Positions 18,196-28,925 of a DNA stretch of 64,000 bases are shown here, piece after piece (position 1 is the stretch's first letter; each line of letters opens with the position of its first letter). Origin of the DNA: Hippasteria phrygiana (Eukaryota; Echinodermata; Asteroidea; Valvatida; Goniasteridae); NCBI GenBank assembly GCA_037893225.1, contig JAZGUH010000409.1, positions 434,001 to 498,000 on the forward strand, written 5' to 3'. The position numbers and the translations under genes were made by a program. The notes under the pieces are model-generated. The model did not search any database, was not told the DNA's origin, and saw nothing but the letters and a program-made list of their open reading frames with translations.

Positions 18196-21100
18196 ATATT
18201 GGTAAGATGTAATTGGAAATCTGCTGGATTCTCTGGTGGAGTCTGCTAGCAAGATCCTCATCGATGTGTCTGCGGTTAGTAGGGCATTTGGTTCAATTCA
18301 AAATACACATAACGGAACATTTGTGTTGTCTTTTTTGCACGGTTATAATACACAACTCACTTTTCTAGAATTGAATTGAAAATATCTCGAGATTGCCAAG
18401 AGCAGCATTTATAGATCATTCAATTTTTGAAAGAAAAATGCATACTCTTTCAATCGGTTATTTCACATAAACTGTAAGGAATTTTACTTTTAAGGCCTTA
18501 AGGCCTGGGGGGTGGGGGGTGGGGGGTGGGGGGTGGGGGGTGGGGGGTGGGGGGTGGGGGTGGGGGGTTTGATGAAATACAAACTAGTGTGAAACGCTCA
18601 TGCCCAACCCCGGGGCGAGCTCGCTCCGGGGTTGGCCGAGGTAGGTTTGTGCGAAACGAGTGTAAAACAAAGTTTAGCGTCATCACAACTTCATGTTTTC
18701 AACTCAAAATGTGGTTTAGTGGCTGGATTAGGGCCCAACAAAAAGTTGTTGCCCTCCGCGACCGACCCTAAAGGTCACAAAAATCAGGTCACGTTTGATT
18801 AAAATCATACAGCTATACACGGCACAATCGTGCATTTCGCATCTCACTTTTAAATAAGCTTACTTTTTGCCTCCCTACTTTACACGACATGGATGGTAAA
18901 CAAGAACAACAACAACAAATCGACCGACCGACCGACCCTCCCTCCCGATTTTTCCCATTTAAGGGCAACACATGTTTTTTTGCCTGATGAAATGCAATAG
19001 TATATTTGTTATAAAACAGTATACTATTCATAAGTTTGTGCGAAGAAAATGTAGTCATGTGTGGGCTGTGCCCACACATACCGTGTGATAAACTGTGATT
19101 ATTTTTTGAGCGCTTGCTATACATTATGTTCCGTTATATAGGTTTTGATTCAATTCAACATACATGTTTTGTTTCTCAGCCTGATCAATTGCATGATTTT
19201 AAGAATAACTGTCAGATGTAAGATGTTTATAGGTTTTGGTTTCGAAATATATTAAGGGAGTTCATTGGTATAATGTGTTTCAGGGGTTCCAGGGGTTCCA
19301 GGTGGGGACGATTGTTGTCTGGCGTCCCGACATGGCTCCCATAAGAAAGCACACATGTAAAGAAAGCCATTATGTCATTACATCATATTAAGCGCAATAT
19401 GGCGGGAAAAGGACCCCCCTGCCTCTTGCATGTGTTGGTCATTGTGTTCCCGCAATCTCAGGAATTCTTTTCGGAAATCTATGGGGATGTGTTAGGTAAC
19501 AATAGTCTGGAGTGTGCTTAATTAGGGTTTGGGGACAAAGGGGGGAGGGGGGTACCCCCCCCCCCCCCATATCGTGCTGGGTATTAGGTCTATTGCCTTG
19601 TGTGACAAGGCCTTTACGTTCTTTGCCTGGATGCTTTAATACATTTGCCTTTACATGCACTCCATGTGGCCGGGCTCATACATAAAATAAGAATTTCCAT
19701 ACAAGTGTAGTTATTTTTGTTGTTGGGGGAGGGGGGGGGGGGGGGTGTATGGGATTGTTTGTCTTCAAATCATTCCTTTTGCTGCTTCACTTGTCATTTT
19801 GCACAGGTTCAAGTGTTTCAATAATTCTTACTTTTTACAAAATCATGATAAACTCTTAATGTTTCAGTTTGGGCTTAGAGTTGCAGTGCTACATGTATGT
19901 AGGCACTATGGAAGATTTACTTTATTTCATAACCAGAAATAATTAATAATTATGATGTAATAATAATAATAATAGTAGTAGTAATAATAACAAATGATCA
20001 TTTAATACATGCATGCCTTTAAGCTTCTATTTTTTATATTAAAAGTAGAAAGAGGTTCATGATGTCTTACTGCATACTTAATGCTCGTAATTGAAATTTC
20101 TTTGTATACAATCAGAGCATAGGATGTATAATCTGCTTGTCCGTTTCCTGTAAAATACTGCACACCAATACTCCTTGTTGCAGTCCAAGTCTGATTCAGT
20201 GCAACCAATTACCCACTAGTCTGGGGATAAGATAGAGGTTTTAAAAAAGAGCCTTGTATATTTTCTTAACTTAAAGGGACACACTTGGATGCCGCCCAAT
20301 CTGGCTAAAAAAAACGTTCGTCCTGAAATTGCTATGTTTGGAAAGATCATTCAAAAGTAGAACATAATAATGTACATGATCATCTCTCGAAAATGCGCCG
20401 TTTGTCTGAAAATCATTGACTAAAATAATTTCTTGGACGCCTTGGTTCGGGAAAAGTCGGACCGTTGGAATTCAGAGTGGTGCCCTTGGTGCTTTGACAT
20501 GTGTGTTCAGGCCAGTCTGACGGTCCGGATGTCAACACTTTGATTTTTCCCTCATTTCTCTGAATATTACACTTCATGGTAGAATTTGTTACACCAAGAC
20601 CATGGCAATGGAAACGGGTTAATAAACTATATCACAAAATTATATAAATATTGTGTCTGGATGAATGTGTTTTTTAAATTGTGATTTTGAGTACATGGGT
20701 ACGGAGTCCCTAAAGGGACATCCAATATATATTTTTATATCTCGTGCGGACGACATAATTGCACGAGTTATTAACCACTCGTGGTCGTAGCAGCACAGCT
20801 CGCGCGGCAGGCAGGCTTGTTCCGCAGTTGACACAGTATAACAGTCGTGAATGTTCTGATTGCAAATGATGACAGTTTCTTCTCTTCTAAATAAAAGCGA
20901 TTAATGATGGTGTAGGTACATTTTATGAGTAGGCCTACATATGTACCACAGTCGAAATAGATCAAAGGTTAACGTTTACGCTTTTCCAGCCACAAAAACC
21001 GTACACTTTTTGTGACTACTGTATGTAGACATGGTCAGGCCCCTAGCCACTGGGCTAGTCATAAGGCCCCTATAGCTACACTACAGCATCACTGTCAAAC

Positions 21101-21234
21101 GTCATTTTTACATACCTAATCCAACAAAATTCTGTCAAATACTGCATCTGTCTTCCTGTCATAGGGTTGGTCCCTCAGCATTTTCTATCTGGCTAGGTTA
21201 GCTGGTCCAACCACTTTCGCCAGGCGGTCCTTAC
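18196..21234. other. Thioredoxin 3' flank and intergenic DNA
   Basis: Presumably includes the 3' UTR, but no convincing polyadenylation signal was located close to the stop. It holds the G-rich array at 18507, short homopolymers near 19555 and 19730, and trinucleotide AAT runs near 19960. TTAAAGGGACACAC at about 20274 resembles the end of the 6712-7550 element. No further exon recognised. Confidence 0.4.
18507..18567 (+). repeat. GGGGGGT heptamer array (G-quadruplex-prone)
   Basis: Eight tandem units, mostly GGGGGGT, on the plus strand about 310 bp past the thioredoxin stop. If it is within the transcript, the RNA would also be G-quadruplex-prone. Confidence 0.85.
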
Positions 21235-21372
21235 CAGCTTGACGAAAGCGGTCGGCCCTTCTCCGCGGGCTGCCCGTACGCTCAATATCCGCTGTTTCTC
21301 TGCAGATGATTTGGCAGGACGGCCCCCACCACTAAACGACGTTTTCTTCTTTGCCTTTGGAGAAGCAGACAT
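21235..21372 (-). CDS. Candidate first coding exon, unknown gene
   Basis: On the minus strand an ATG at 21372 opens 46 codons that run straight into CTG|GTAAGG, a good donor (21234 downwards). The peptide starts MSASPKAKKKTSFSGGGRP, with a basic nuclear-signal-like patch, and continues AEKQRILSVRAARGEGP. The DNA is GC-rich relative to its surroundings, and a CpG-rich stretch lies immediately upstream. Read through, the frame stops after 13 more codons. I recognise no family. Possible downstream exons toward 18 kb were not identified, so this may be a relic or a transposon gene. Confidence 0.3.
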
Positions 21373-21449
21373 TTCGCTGTTTCACAGATTTAGGAGTAAA
21401 ACTGCAATTTGCATGTGTACGACGGGGATCATGCCTTCAACGGGGGTGC

Positions 21450-21665
21450 CATGCCTGCAGTGCTGACCAGCTCGACGCGTCGACGCAAGCCGCCGACCAG
21501 TAGTAGGCAACACACAGCCGGCGCCAGTATTATGTGCCCGCCGTACCGATATGTACAGTGCAGTGCAGTGCAGCGTTGATAGATTTATGCGGCAGCTGTG
21601 CTGGGTCTTCGCCCCGCCGGCGGCGCCTGGGGGCTATGCTGCGCTGTCCCCACGCCGTGTCTCGT
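21450..21665 (-). promoter_or_regulatory. CpG-rich segment, possible promoter of the 21372 minus-strand exon
   Basis: Dense CpG (GCTCGACGCGTCGACG, CGCCCCGCCGGCGGCGCC) in an otherwise AT-rich, CpG-poor neighbourhood, just upstream of the candidate minus-strand start codon. Confidence 0.3.
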
Positions 21666-22815
21666 GAAACATGGGTGTTCCCGTTCTTTTGGAAAAGTAC
21701 GTGTTAAGACTTTCGCCAAAATTTCGCCAAATTGAAGTATAATTAACAATTAAACAATAGGTAGGGCCTACAGTTTAGAAAAATAGTCATGATTATTATG
21801 GTTGAATTAAACTGGAATTTGGTTCAGTTATTAAAAGGTTTTACGGCTGGATGTAAAACTAGCCCTAATGATCACGTGAGTTTCGTAAACCAAAATTTGG
21901 TGCAAGAAAGTCACGTGACTATTCTTTATATATTTTTTTTTTACACGAAAACGGGAAAATTTTAAGTTGTCGCGCTTGGACCTTTATATTCTAATTAAGA
22001 AAACCCTTCGTCATGGTGAAATCAAATATAGCGCAAACAAATCGCCAAAGAGGCCGGTGTGTACCGGGTCATGCTAATTAGCGTCAACAAGCGTCAACAA
22101 AGCGTCAACAACTTATAAAAGCACTGTTAAGCTTAAACATGTTATTCACAATATTTAGTGGGCTCCTATGATTATTTAAAAGTATCATTAGTATTTAAAA
22201 GTATCTTAAAATGTGTGATTTTTAAGCGAAAAAGTACAACATCAACGGTGCTTTTTTCCGGCAGCCATCTTGTTTTTCTGGGACATGGTGCATAAAACAA
22301 CACCTGAGCACAAGAACAAGTTCACCGACCGGGCAATTTGAGCTGCCTGGATCACTGCAGAACCACTGCATTATAACATAGCTGCACGCACGTATTTCAA
22401 TCACGCACATAAATCTTGATGGGGCTCTTGTTAGTTGGCAACCATCACGGAAACTAGCATAATGCATACAAAGGAAAAAAACAGTGCTTTTTTTGTGGAC
22501 AACAGAGGGCGTTTCTCGATCGTGCGGGTCTTCATTAATGACTAGTTTTTACGGTAAAATTTGTCGAAATATGGGGTGCGACTATCTGGGATAATAAGCT
22601 CTAAAATTAAATATTTTGAGTTACAAACGGGATTGATATTACTGAACAAAAGGCGCCAAACATTTTGCTTTTCATGATTGCCTTGGTGTGGTTGGGTTAT
22701 TTATTTTCCTGCCGGCTGGAAAGGAAACGAAAGCAAGTGTGTAGGCTATACGATTTTAAGCTTTTGGTGGGTGCGATATGAGAGAGACTGGGATTGCAGG
22801 TAACACCATGTGAAA
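21666..22815. other. Non-coding interval
   Basis: No credible exon. GCGTCAACAA is repeated in tandem near 22080-22110. Otherwise nothing organised. Confidence 0.4.
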
Positions 22816-23133
22816 TATACTGAACAGCAAAAGAAACGTCGTGATTATAAATCGTCGACATAACTTAACCACAAGAGTTGTACATGTATCGTTTTTGGGA
22901 AATATGCAGTCTAAAAAATAACATCATTCTGAATCATAACTGTACCTGAAAATCCTATAGGAGGATAGAATGCGACTTGAATGGTTTTCAAAGCATCCTA
23001 TGTAAACGGCCATGGTGGGTGGGTGCAAACACTTCCCGACACAATCGAAGTGCCTGTGCATCTCGTGGTAGCTATGGGTATAAAAGGCATCCTGAATTAA
23101 TGGACTGCCAGTTGTTCTTTAGACGCAACAAGC

Positions 23134-23565
23134 ATGCCACGATTAACTGCAAGCCAACGTGAACAAGCCATTGGACGTATGCACGCTGGCCAAAGTGCTC
23201 AGGTCATTGCTAATGACTTTAACTGCAATGTTCGAACGTCTGAGGCAGCGATACAACACCACCAACAGTACAAATGACCGTCCTCGCAGTGGTCGGCCCA
23301 GCTAGGGTTACAACGCCTCGACAGGATCGGTATATCCTGCGCCAACATCTCCAGGACCGATTCACCAGGGCCACGGAAACAACTCGTCATACCATTGGGA
23401 CCCACCGGCAACACTTGGCCGCCAACAACATGTCTTGTTGTCGTCCGAACTGAGTGCAGATTTCCTGAGGGTATGGGCCCAGATCCCAATGGCCTTTATC
23501 AACCGCCTTGTTCACTCCATGTACAGGAGATTAGCTGTGGTCACCTCTCATATGCACACACTCGA
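23134..23565 (+). pseudogene. Tc1-family transposase relic
   Basis: The N-terminal frame begins MPRLTASQREQAIGRMHAGQ, typical of the Tc1 helix-turn-helix start. Frameshifts follow, yet NDRPRSGRP, a linker motif, can still be read near 23270. The end of the gene is visible as WAQIPMAFINRLVHSMYRR in another frame at about 23475-23535. The catalytic DDE middle is missing through an internal deletion, so the protein is dead. Confidence 0.85.
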
Positions 23566-23655
23566 ACGTGACCATCACGTGATCAGCCCCAAAGGCAAAC
23601 ATGCGCAAAAACATTCACCGGACTGTGGCGTTGGTGACAGAAAGGAAATGACTTA

Positions 23656-23820
23656 AGGGCCGGTCACACTGCAACGATAAACGATAACGAAAACGAAAAC
23701 GATGTGAATAAACGCTCTCTATTGGTGGGTGGAACGAGCGCGTATTACCACCAATAGAGAGCGTTTATTCACATCGTTTTCGTTTTCGTTATCGTTTATC
23801 GTTGCAGTGTGACCGGCCCT
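23656..23820. mobile_element. Nested palindromic MITE (3-bp TTA target duplication)
   Basis: A near-perfect foldback with arms of about 73 bp starting AGGGCCGGTCACACTGCAAC and a short centre. TTA lies on both sides (23653-23655 and 23821-23823), as in PIF/Harbinger elements. It sits inside the Tc1 element after the transposase relic. Confidence 0.85.
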
Positions 23821-23924
23821 TTACTCGGATATCCCCATATTTGTGTACGTTACAAAATATACCTGTTGATATCTTGTATTCATACGACGTTTCTTTTGCT
23901 GTTCAGTATAAATCTGTTATAGGA

Positions 23925-24127
23925 AGAAGTGTGGTTCTAAAAAGAACCGGGATGAGTGTGTAACTCGACGTTTCGGACAGTGTGCTCTATCCGTCCTCGG
24001 GAGTGATGTGATGCGGAGTTGCTGCAGCTTTTATGCCTTCTGGGTGCCTAGTCGGGTGTGACGACTGGATGCTGTTGTGTGCGTTGGGATGTGGAAGTAG
24101 CTTGTTGGGTGGCGTGGGTGTAGGTAG
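23925..24127 (-). mobile_element. Penelope-like retroelement remnant, part 1 (3' end, ribozyme-like motif)
   Basis: On the minus strand this continues the fragment at 25088-25300 once the intervening element is removed. It includes GAGGACGG ... CTGTCCGAAACGTCGAG (23951-24000), resembling the stem II and GAAA part of the hammerhead motifs known in Penelope-like elements. The CUGAUGA core is not intact here (CTCCCGAG). Confidence 0.4.
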
Positions 24128-25087
24128 TCTTGGTTCCAAGACGTCCTTGCTGTGCGACATATAGCGCGCACGGCCGGCCGACAGCGCCCTCTCGCTACAC
24201 ACACACACGCCACGGCCAAATCGCTACCCCCGTCTTGGGAATTTCGCAAGTTCTGCTCGCGAAATCGCGAGCAGAACTGTGTGGCATTTGCATGCGCGTG
24301 TGACGTAGCTGCATTATTGCATGTAAATAGCCAACACTCACTAGTCTAGTTTCTGTACCCCAGTCGGGTTTACGTGTACGTACGTATGAACGTGCAGCGC
24401 AGTACCAATTAAGCCATTCGTTGTTTGTTGGAAAAAAATTCTGACCGCGTGGACCAAGCGATCGATTTTACAGCAAAAAACTGGGCTTTGGAAAGGTAAA
24501 AAGTCATCAGATCAGTGCCATTCATCAATTTGTACGTGGCCATGATTTTTTTGTTAATTTACCAACGGGATTTGGCAAGAGTGTAATTTTTCAAGCTGCT
24601 CCATTGGTCTTAGATTTCTTAAACGAAGCATGAAGGTGTTTCCTCCATGATTGAACGAAGTAACCGAATGCAAACAGGAGAAAGCGCTGATTATTGTCGT
24701 CGTGCCATTGAAAGCTCTGGCCGTTGATCAGTTACATCGTGCTGAACATCTGGGACTAAAATTGTCAGACATAACGTCTGATATTCCAGATCACATTTTT
24801 GGAACAATTCGAAGATTTCTCAATCCTGTTTGCCAGTCCAGAATCACTCTGCTCAGAACGTTAACTGACTAGTAAGTTATTACTTTAACATGAGTTTCCT
24901 CCAGTGCGCAAGCGCGATTATTTGTTTGACCCGCCTGTTAAATAATGCATAAGCAGGTCGCACGCGCTCCCTTGCGAAATGCCCAAGACGTTCTTAGCGA
25001 TTTGGCCTTGGCGTGTGTGTGTAGCTAGAGGGCGCTGCCGTGCGCGCTGTACGTCGCACCGCGCTAAGGACGTCTTGGAACCAAGAC
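24128..25087. mobile_element. TIR element carrying a RecQ-like helicase fragment
   Basis: The left arm starts TCTTGGTTCCAAGACGTCCT. The right arm is its inverted copy, ending GGACGTCTTGGAACCAAGA. Inverted similarity runs about 150 bp inward, through AGCGCCCTCT and ACACACACGCC segments. TAG occurs on both sides (24125-24127 and 25088-25090) as a possible 3-bp duplication. Between the arms lies a degenerate helicase fragment. A solo copy of the arm is at 28710-28925. Superfamily uncertain. Confidence 0.7.
24481..24872 (+). pseudogene. RecQ-like SF2 helicase N-terminal fragment
   Basis: One frame (24481-24630) reads KSHQISAIHQFVRGHDFF then VNLPTGFGKSVIFQ. This is the Q-motif region and Walker A (TGFGKS) of RecQ-type helicases, and it ends at a TGA. 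A second frame (24651-24872) supplies ALIIVVVPLKALAVDQ, matching motif Ia, and ends at TAG. The two pieces are adjacent in the family, so a frameshift separates them. No DExH box or later motifs are present. The fragment lies between the inverted arms of the element at 24128-25087. Confidence 0.75.
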
Positions 25088-25300
25088 TAGGGTGCAGGAT
25101 GTGTGGTGCCTGGAGAGTTGGGACCAAATGTCGTTGATGTGGAATCCGATGTCATGAGAAACTGTGTTTGCGGATTTCTATGGCCTCTCTGGTGCGTCTT
25201 GGGTGCCAGAATGTGACTGGAGCGATGATCTTGGCTTGGTTCCAGTTGATGCGGTGGTCGTGTTCGTGTGAGTGTTTTGTTATGTACATAAGTAAATGCT
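25088..25300 (-). pseudogene. Penelope-like / GIY-YIG-type C-terminal fragment, part 2
   Basis: A minus-strand frame reads HDHRINWNQAKIIAP and, after a few residues, RRTREAIEIRKHSF. This pattern (H-x-INW ... REAIEIRK) is common at the C-termini of GIY-YIG endonuclease domains in Penelope-like retroelements. It breaks by stop and frameshift afterwards. The rest of the element has not been found in the window. Confidence 0.5.
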
Positions 25301-26039
25301 GCCAGTGTTAGGAAATTCCCCTCACAGAATGTATATACGCCCTCTGGTATGTACAACCGGCGAGGCCACGCGCCACTTATTTGCATACACGTGCGACCTC
25401 GGCTGACCCTAATTTGTTTATGAATGGGTCAGAGTTGTTTACGCCAAGCCTATGTGCCAGAAGGTTCTGTGTGTATTTCGAATACAGAGTAATTGTATTC
25501 GGGGCTGTATAGAGGATTATTTTTGGATGTGACGTAATTGTGTAAGATTGTATTTAGAGGCTGACGTCATTTGTACGATTCTCTAGAATTTCTAGTAATC
25601 TCTGGAATGAATGAAATCCTTTATATACGTGTGTCAGCCCCTGTTAAAATCCCCTTTCACTGCCCCTTTAACACTCCAGTAAATTGAATTACCACCTAGT
25701 AGCAGATTTTACCCCTAAGTTGACCAAGTTCTATATGTCGCTGAGACGACCTCTTTTTTGTCTCATCAACACAGATAAGTAATTGACCAGATGGAGATGT
25801 GGCCGGAGAACCCAGCCAACATGGCTACATTTATGCCACTGGCTAAAACTTTTATGGCCCTGTCTGCATTTTATGCCCACATCTAACACTTGTAGACAGT
25901 AACTTTCTGATTGGCCACTCTCCATCCCAATGTGAAATATCTGCCTGGTTTCATAATTTTGACCAATGAGATTGTTCCACCGAAATGGGCAGAGCGCGTG
26001 GTTGAAGAATAATATTCCCCCAGATCGCCGACTTCTCCT
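25301..26039. other. Non-coding interval
   Basis: No exon or organised repeat recognised. Confidence 0.4.
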
Positions 26040-26185
26040 CAGAAGCGATTCGGACCTCTGGTGAGAAGGCTGTTCAGATTGAGTGCCCGTTTACACTTAG
26101 TATCATTAGAAACGTTTGCACTTCCCCTAAAGTCATTTCTAATGATAGCACTTCTCACCCTCACCATTGTGCTCTGCTGATACAG
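26040..26185 (+). repeat. 146-bp direct repeat copy 1, followed by a splice-donor-like GTAAGC
   Basis: Runs from CAGAAGCGATTCGG to GCTGATACAG and is about 90% identical to 27261-27408. It contains a small hairpin (TATCATTAGAAA ... TTTCTAATGATA). The next bases are GTAAGC. Confidence 0.7.
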
Positions 26186-27260
26186 GTAAGCCTACTTTTA
26201 TTGTATAAAAGAAGTTTGTATTTCCTATTACCATTTGACTTATATGTGCAGGATACTTTGTATTTTGAATTATATGTTGATTCGGTTTAAGGCAATCTCA
26301 AGATGGGTGGAAACAACCCCAATATGAGTATATTGAGTCAGCATTCTCTTGCCTGCAACTATTAGCCTTTTTTTCCTTGTACCCTGTATTTACTTGTATT
26401 ATATTGCTGATAATTGGTCTACTCTAGATCGATGTCACTTTTTCTGTTATTATTGACCGAAATGATCATGTTCGGTTTTGTATTTCATTGATTACATTGA
26501 TTTCCCGATGATTGGAAGATCCATTTGTGATTGCTGATTACCATTCTGTTATGACTGCAGTAGGCCTATTCACTTGAATCGGTCACTAAATATACTCTCA
26601 GTCCGTGTACACAATTATATTTTCCCTTTGGTTGATCTCAGATTACATTGAATATTCTTGTTGCATAATTTTGTGTATGGTACCTCGTGGCCTAAAATTT
26701 GATCATTGATCGTATGACATGACCAATATTTCATACATGCACGTTTTTCCGTAAATTAACTGGCCTTGTTCACGAGATTTCCAATATTTTGATTGTCTTC
26801 CAAATTGTGTGGCCTACACATTAACTTCCTTTTCTGTTATTCTGTGACATCCCGCTGAATATTAATTGTGTACAGCGAGTGTGTACAAACCACAGGGAAC
26901 TTGCCCCAGGATGACCTTGAGTAAGGTTACCGCAATGCGCTATAGGCCAACACAATTGGTTTTTGACTAAGTAAATTATTCCCTGATGGTTTTTTATGGT
27001 ATTCACCACTGTGCGGAGTGATGACCGTTTTTATCATGTTCTGGGTGAACTTTTAATCATTGTATAGTTAGGCCTATACTGGAAGTATCATTCCACTGAA
27101 AATGTGTTCTGGGCGAACATCCCAAAAGATACATATATGCAGTTTGACTTTTTTTGTTTTTTGTAAGCATTCTTTTAAGTGTTTCATATTTTAGTTAGAG
27201 ATATTGCTTTTTTTTTTTAGATTTTAGTTCTGTATAAAAATATGTTGATCCTCGATAATT

Positions 27261-27408
27261 CAGAAGCGATTCGGACCTCTGGTGAGAAGGCTGTTCAGAT
27301 TGAGTGCCCGTTTACACTTAGTATTTGAAACGTTTGTACTTTCCCTAAAGTCATTTCTAATGATAGCCCTTCTCACCCTCATGTCACCATTGTGCTCTGC
27401 TGATACAG
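27261..27408 (+). repeat. 148-bp direct repeat copy 2
   Basis: Second copy, 1221 bp downstream. It is followed by AGAGTACTGTCC instead of GTAAGC. Both copies are preceded by pyrimidine or T-rich sequence ending in CAG. Confidence 0.7.
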
Positions 27409-27885
27409 AGAGTACTGTCCATATAGGTCACGCTTTGGGGAGCCGACCCGGTTCGCCTCCCCACACACCTGTCCCATTCCCCTGTTCGTGATGTCATCGG
27501 AACTCGGTTTGTGTGCCTGAACCCTGATCTTCGGATTTGGAGCCACCCCCGTGTCAAGCCTCAGTCAAGTCCATCAAGCCACAACTAAGTTCTGATGCAA
27601 GCTCCAGAAAACCTATAGCTAAGATCCATAACCTGTATTTATAATATGATGTATTTGCCATTATATTTTGATTTGAATTATCGTGTACCATATCAGTGCT
27701 AATCCTAACTGAATGAACCCTTGTGCATTTAATAATTCCTGTGCCTATTTCAATTCAAGGTAATTCTTGATTTTACATTTTTTCGGATTGAGTTTATTGC
27801 TCATGGATGTAGTCAAATTATAATTATTGTTTAGCGATTCAAGACATTCATTCAATTGGGATTACCCACTGATTTGGCTTCTGAA

Positions 27886-28067
27886 CTGAACTGAACCGAA
27901 CCGAACCGAACCGAACCGAACCGAACCGAACCGAACCGAACCGAACCGAACCGAACCGAACCGAACCGAACCGAACCGAACCGAACCGAACCGAACCGAA
28001 CCGAACCGAACCGAACCGAACCGAACCGAACCGAACCGAACCGAACCGAACCGAACCGAACCGAACC
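27886..28067 (+). repeat. (CCGAA)n pentanucleotide array
   Basis: About 35 consecutive CCGAA units, introduced by a few CTGAA variants. Long open frames here are only the translation of the repeat. Confidence 0.97.
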
Positions 28068-28069
28068 AT

Positions 28070-28700
28070 TTGATTGATTTCTTATCCTCAATTCTATTGT
28101 TGTATGCACTGTATATTTTTTGTGATGACCTTTGGGTGATGATTATTGAATTATATAATCTCGCCTGATATATACACCGTTGCGTCCTGTTGGTGTTCCT
28201 AAAGATAAGTTATACTTTTTAAAGTTATTTTGTTCCATCTATTGTATCCATGAATCAAAGGTTGAATGTCCATCTTTTATTATGGCAATATAATATTTAA
28301 AAAAGAAAATTTAACAAATATAATTTGTTTGACTTATAACAAATGAAATTATAAAATAAAATAGTATGGGTGTAACCAACTAAAAAACTATTTTTTATTT
28401 TCTGATTTTGTTGATTTTTTGCAAAATTTAGGTGTATATCTATACAGCAAAATTTATAGAAATTTTTAGACGATTTTTAGACGATTTTGGAATTTCAAAA
28501 TTTTAAAAAAATCTATACAGCAAAATTGGGGAGATTTTTGAAATTAAAGATTTGTGACAGATTGTTCGGCGTTTCATATACTACTCGCTGCAACATCAGG
28601 CTAAGCAGGTGCGTGCGCATGATAATAATAATTAAAAAAATCACGCAACCCGGGCTACAGCGCGCGGTGAAAGGCGGGGACATCGACAACACCTGATTAC
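28070..28700. other. AT-rich non-coding interval
   Basis: Contains TCTATACAGCAAAATT duplicated near 28438 and 28510. No exon recognised. Confidence 0.4.
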
Positions 28701-28709
28701 CCATAATGC

Positions 28710-28925
28710 GCTACGTCACATGCAAATGCCACACGTTTCTGGTCGCGATTTCGCGAGCAGAACTTGCCAAATAACCAAGACGGTCTCAGCGATTTGGCCG
28801 TGGCGTGTGTGTGTAGCGAGAGGGCGCTGTCGGCCGGCCGTGCGCGCTATACGCATAGAGTTATGGTTATAATTAAAGACTTCTAACTCTATGGCCAGCT
28901 ATACGTCGCACCGCTAGCTGAGGAC
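28710..28925 (-). repeat. Solo arm related to the 24128-25087 element
   Basis: Carries the same series as those arms (TTTCGCGAGCAGAACTTG, CAAGACGG, GGCGTGTGTGTGTAGCGAGA, GGGCGCTGTCGGCCGGCCG, ACGTCGCACC). It is interrupted by the 44-bp insertion at 28854-28897. Confidence 0.75.
28854..28897. mobile_element. 44-bp miniature insertion with 8-bp target duplication
   Basis: CATAGAGTTA and TAACTCTATG are inverted near its ends. GCTATACG directly flanks it (28846-28853 and 28898-28905). Related arms at about 24158 and 25048 have the uninterrupted GCGCGCTATA / GCGCGCTGTACGTCGCAC sequence. Confidence 0.75.

Larger units (their letters stand above)
22818..23908 (+). mobile_element. Tc1/mariner element, defective
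   Basis: Termini TACTGAACAGCAAAAGAAAC and its inverted partner, about 24-26 bp, are flanked by TA (22816-22817 and 23909-23910). It contains a transposase relic and a nested palindromic MITE. About 1.09 kb including that insertion, shorter than a full-length element. Confidence 0.88.

Noticed and set aside
23951..24000. Functional hammerhead ribozyme
   Set aside because: The CUGAUGA core is not intact and stem III cannot be shown, so only a resemblance is reported.
26040..27408. LTR retrotransposon bounded by 147-bp repeats
   Set aside because: The repeat ends are not TG...CA, no primer-binding site or polypurine tract is adjacent, and no retroelement protein lies between.
27848..28109. ORFs of SVRFG repeats
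   Set aside because: Translation of the CCGAA array.
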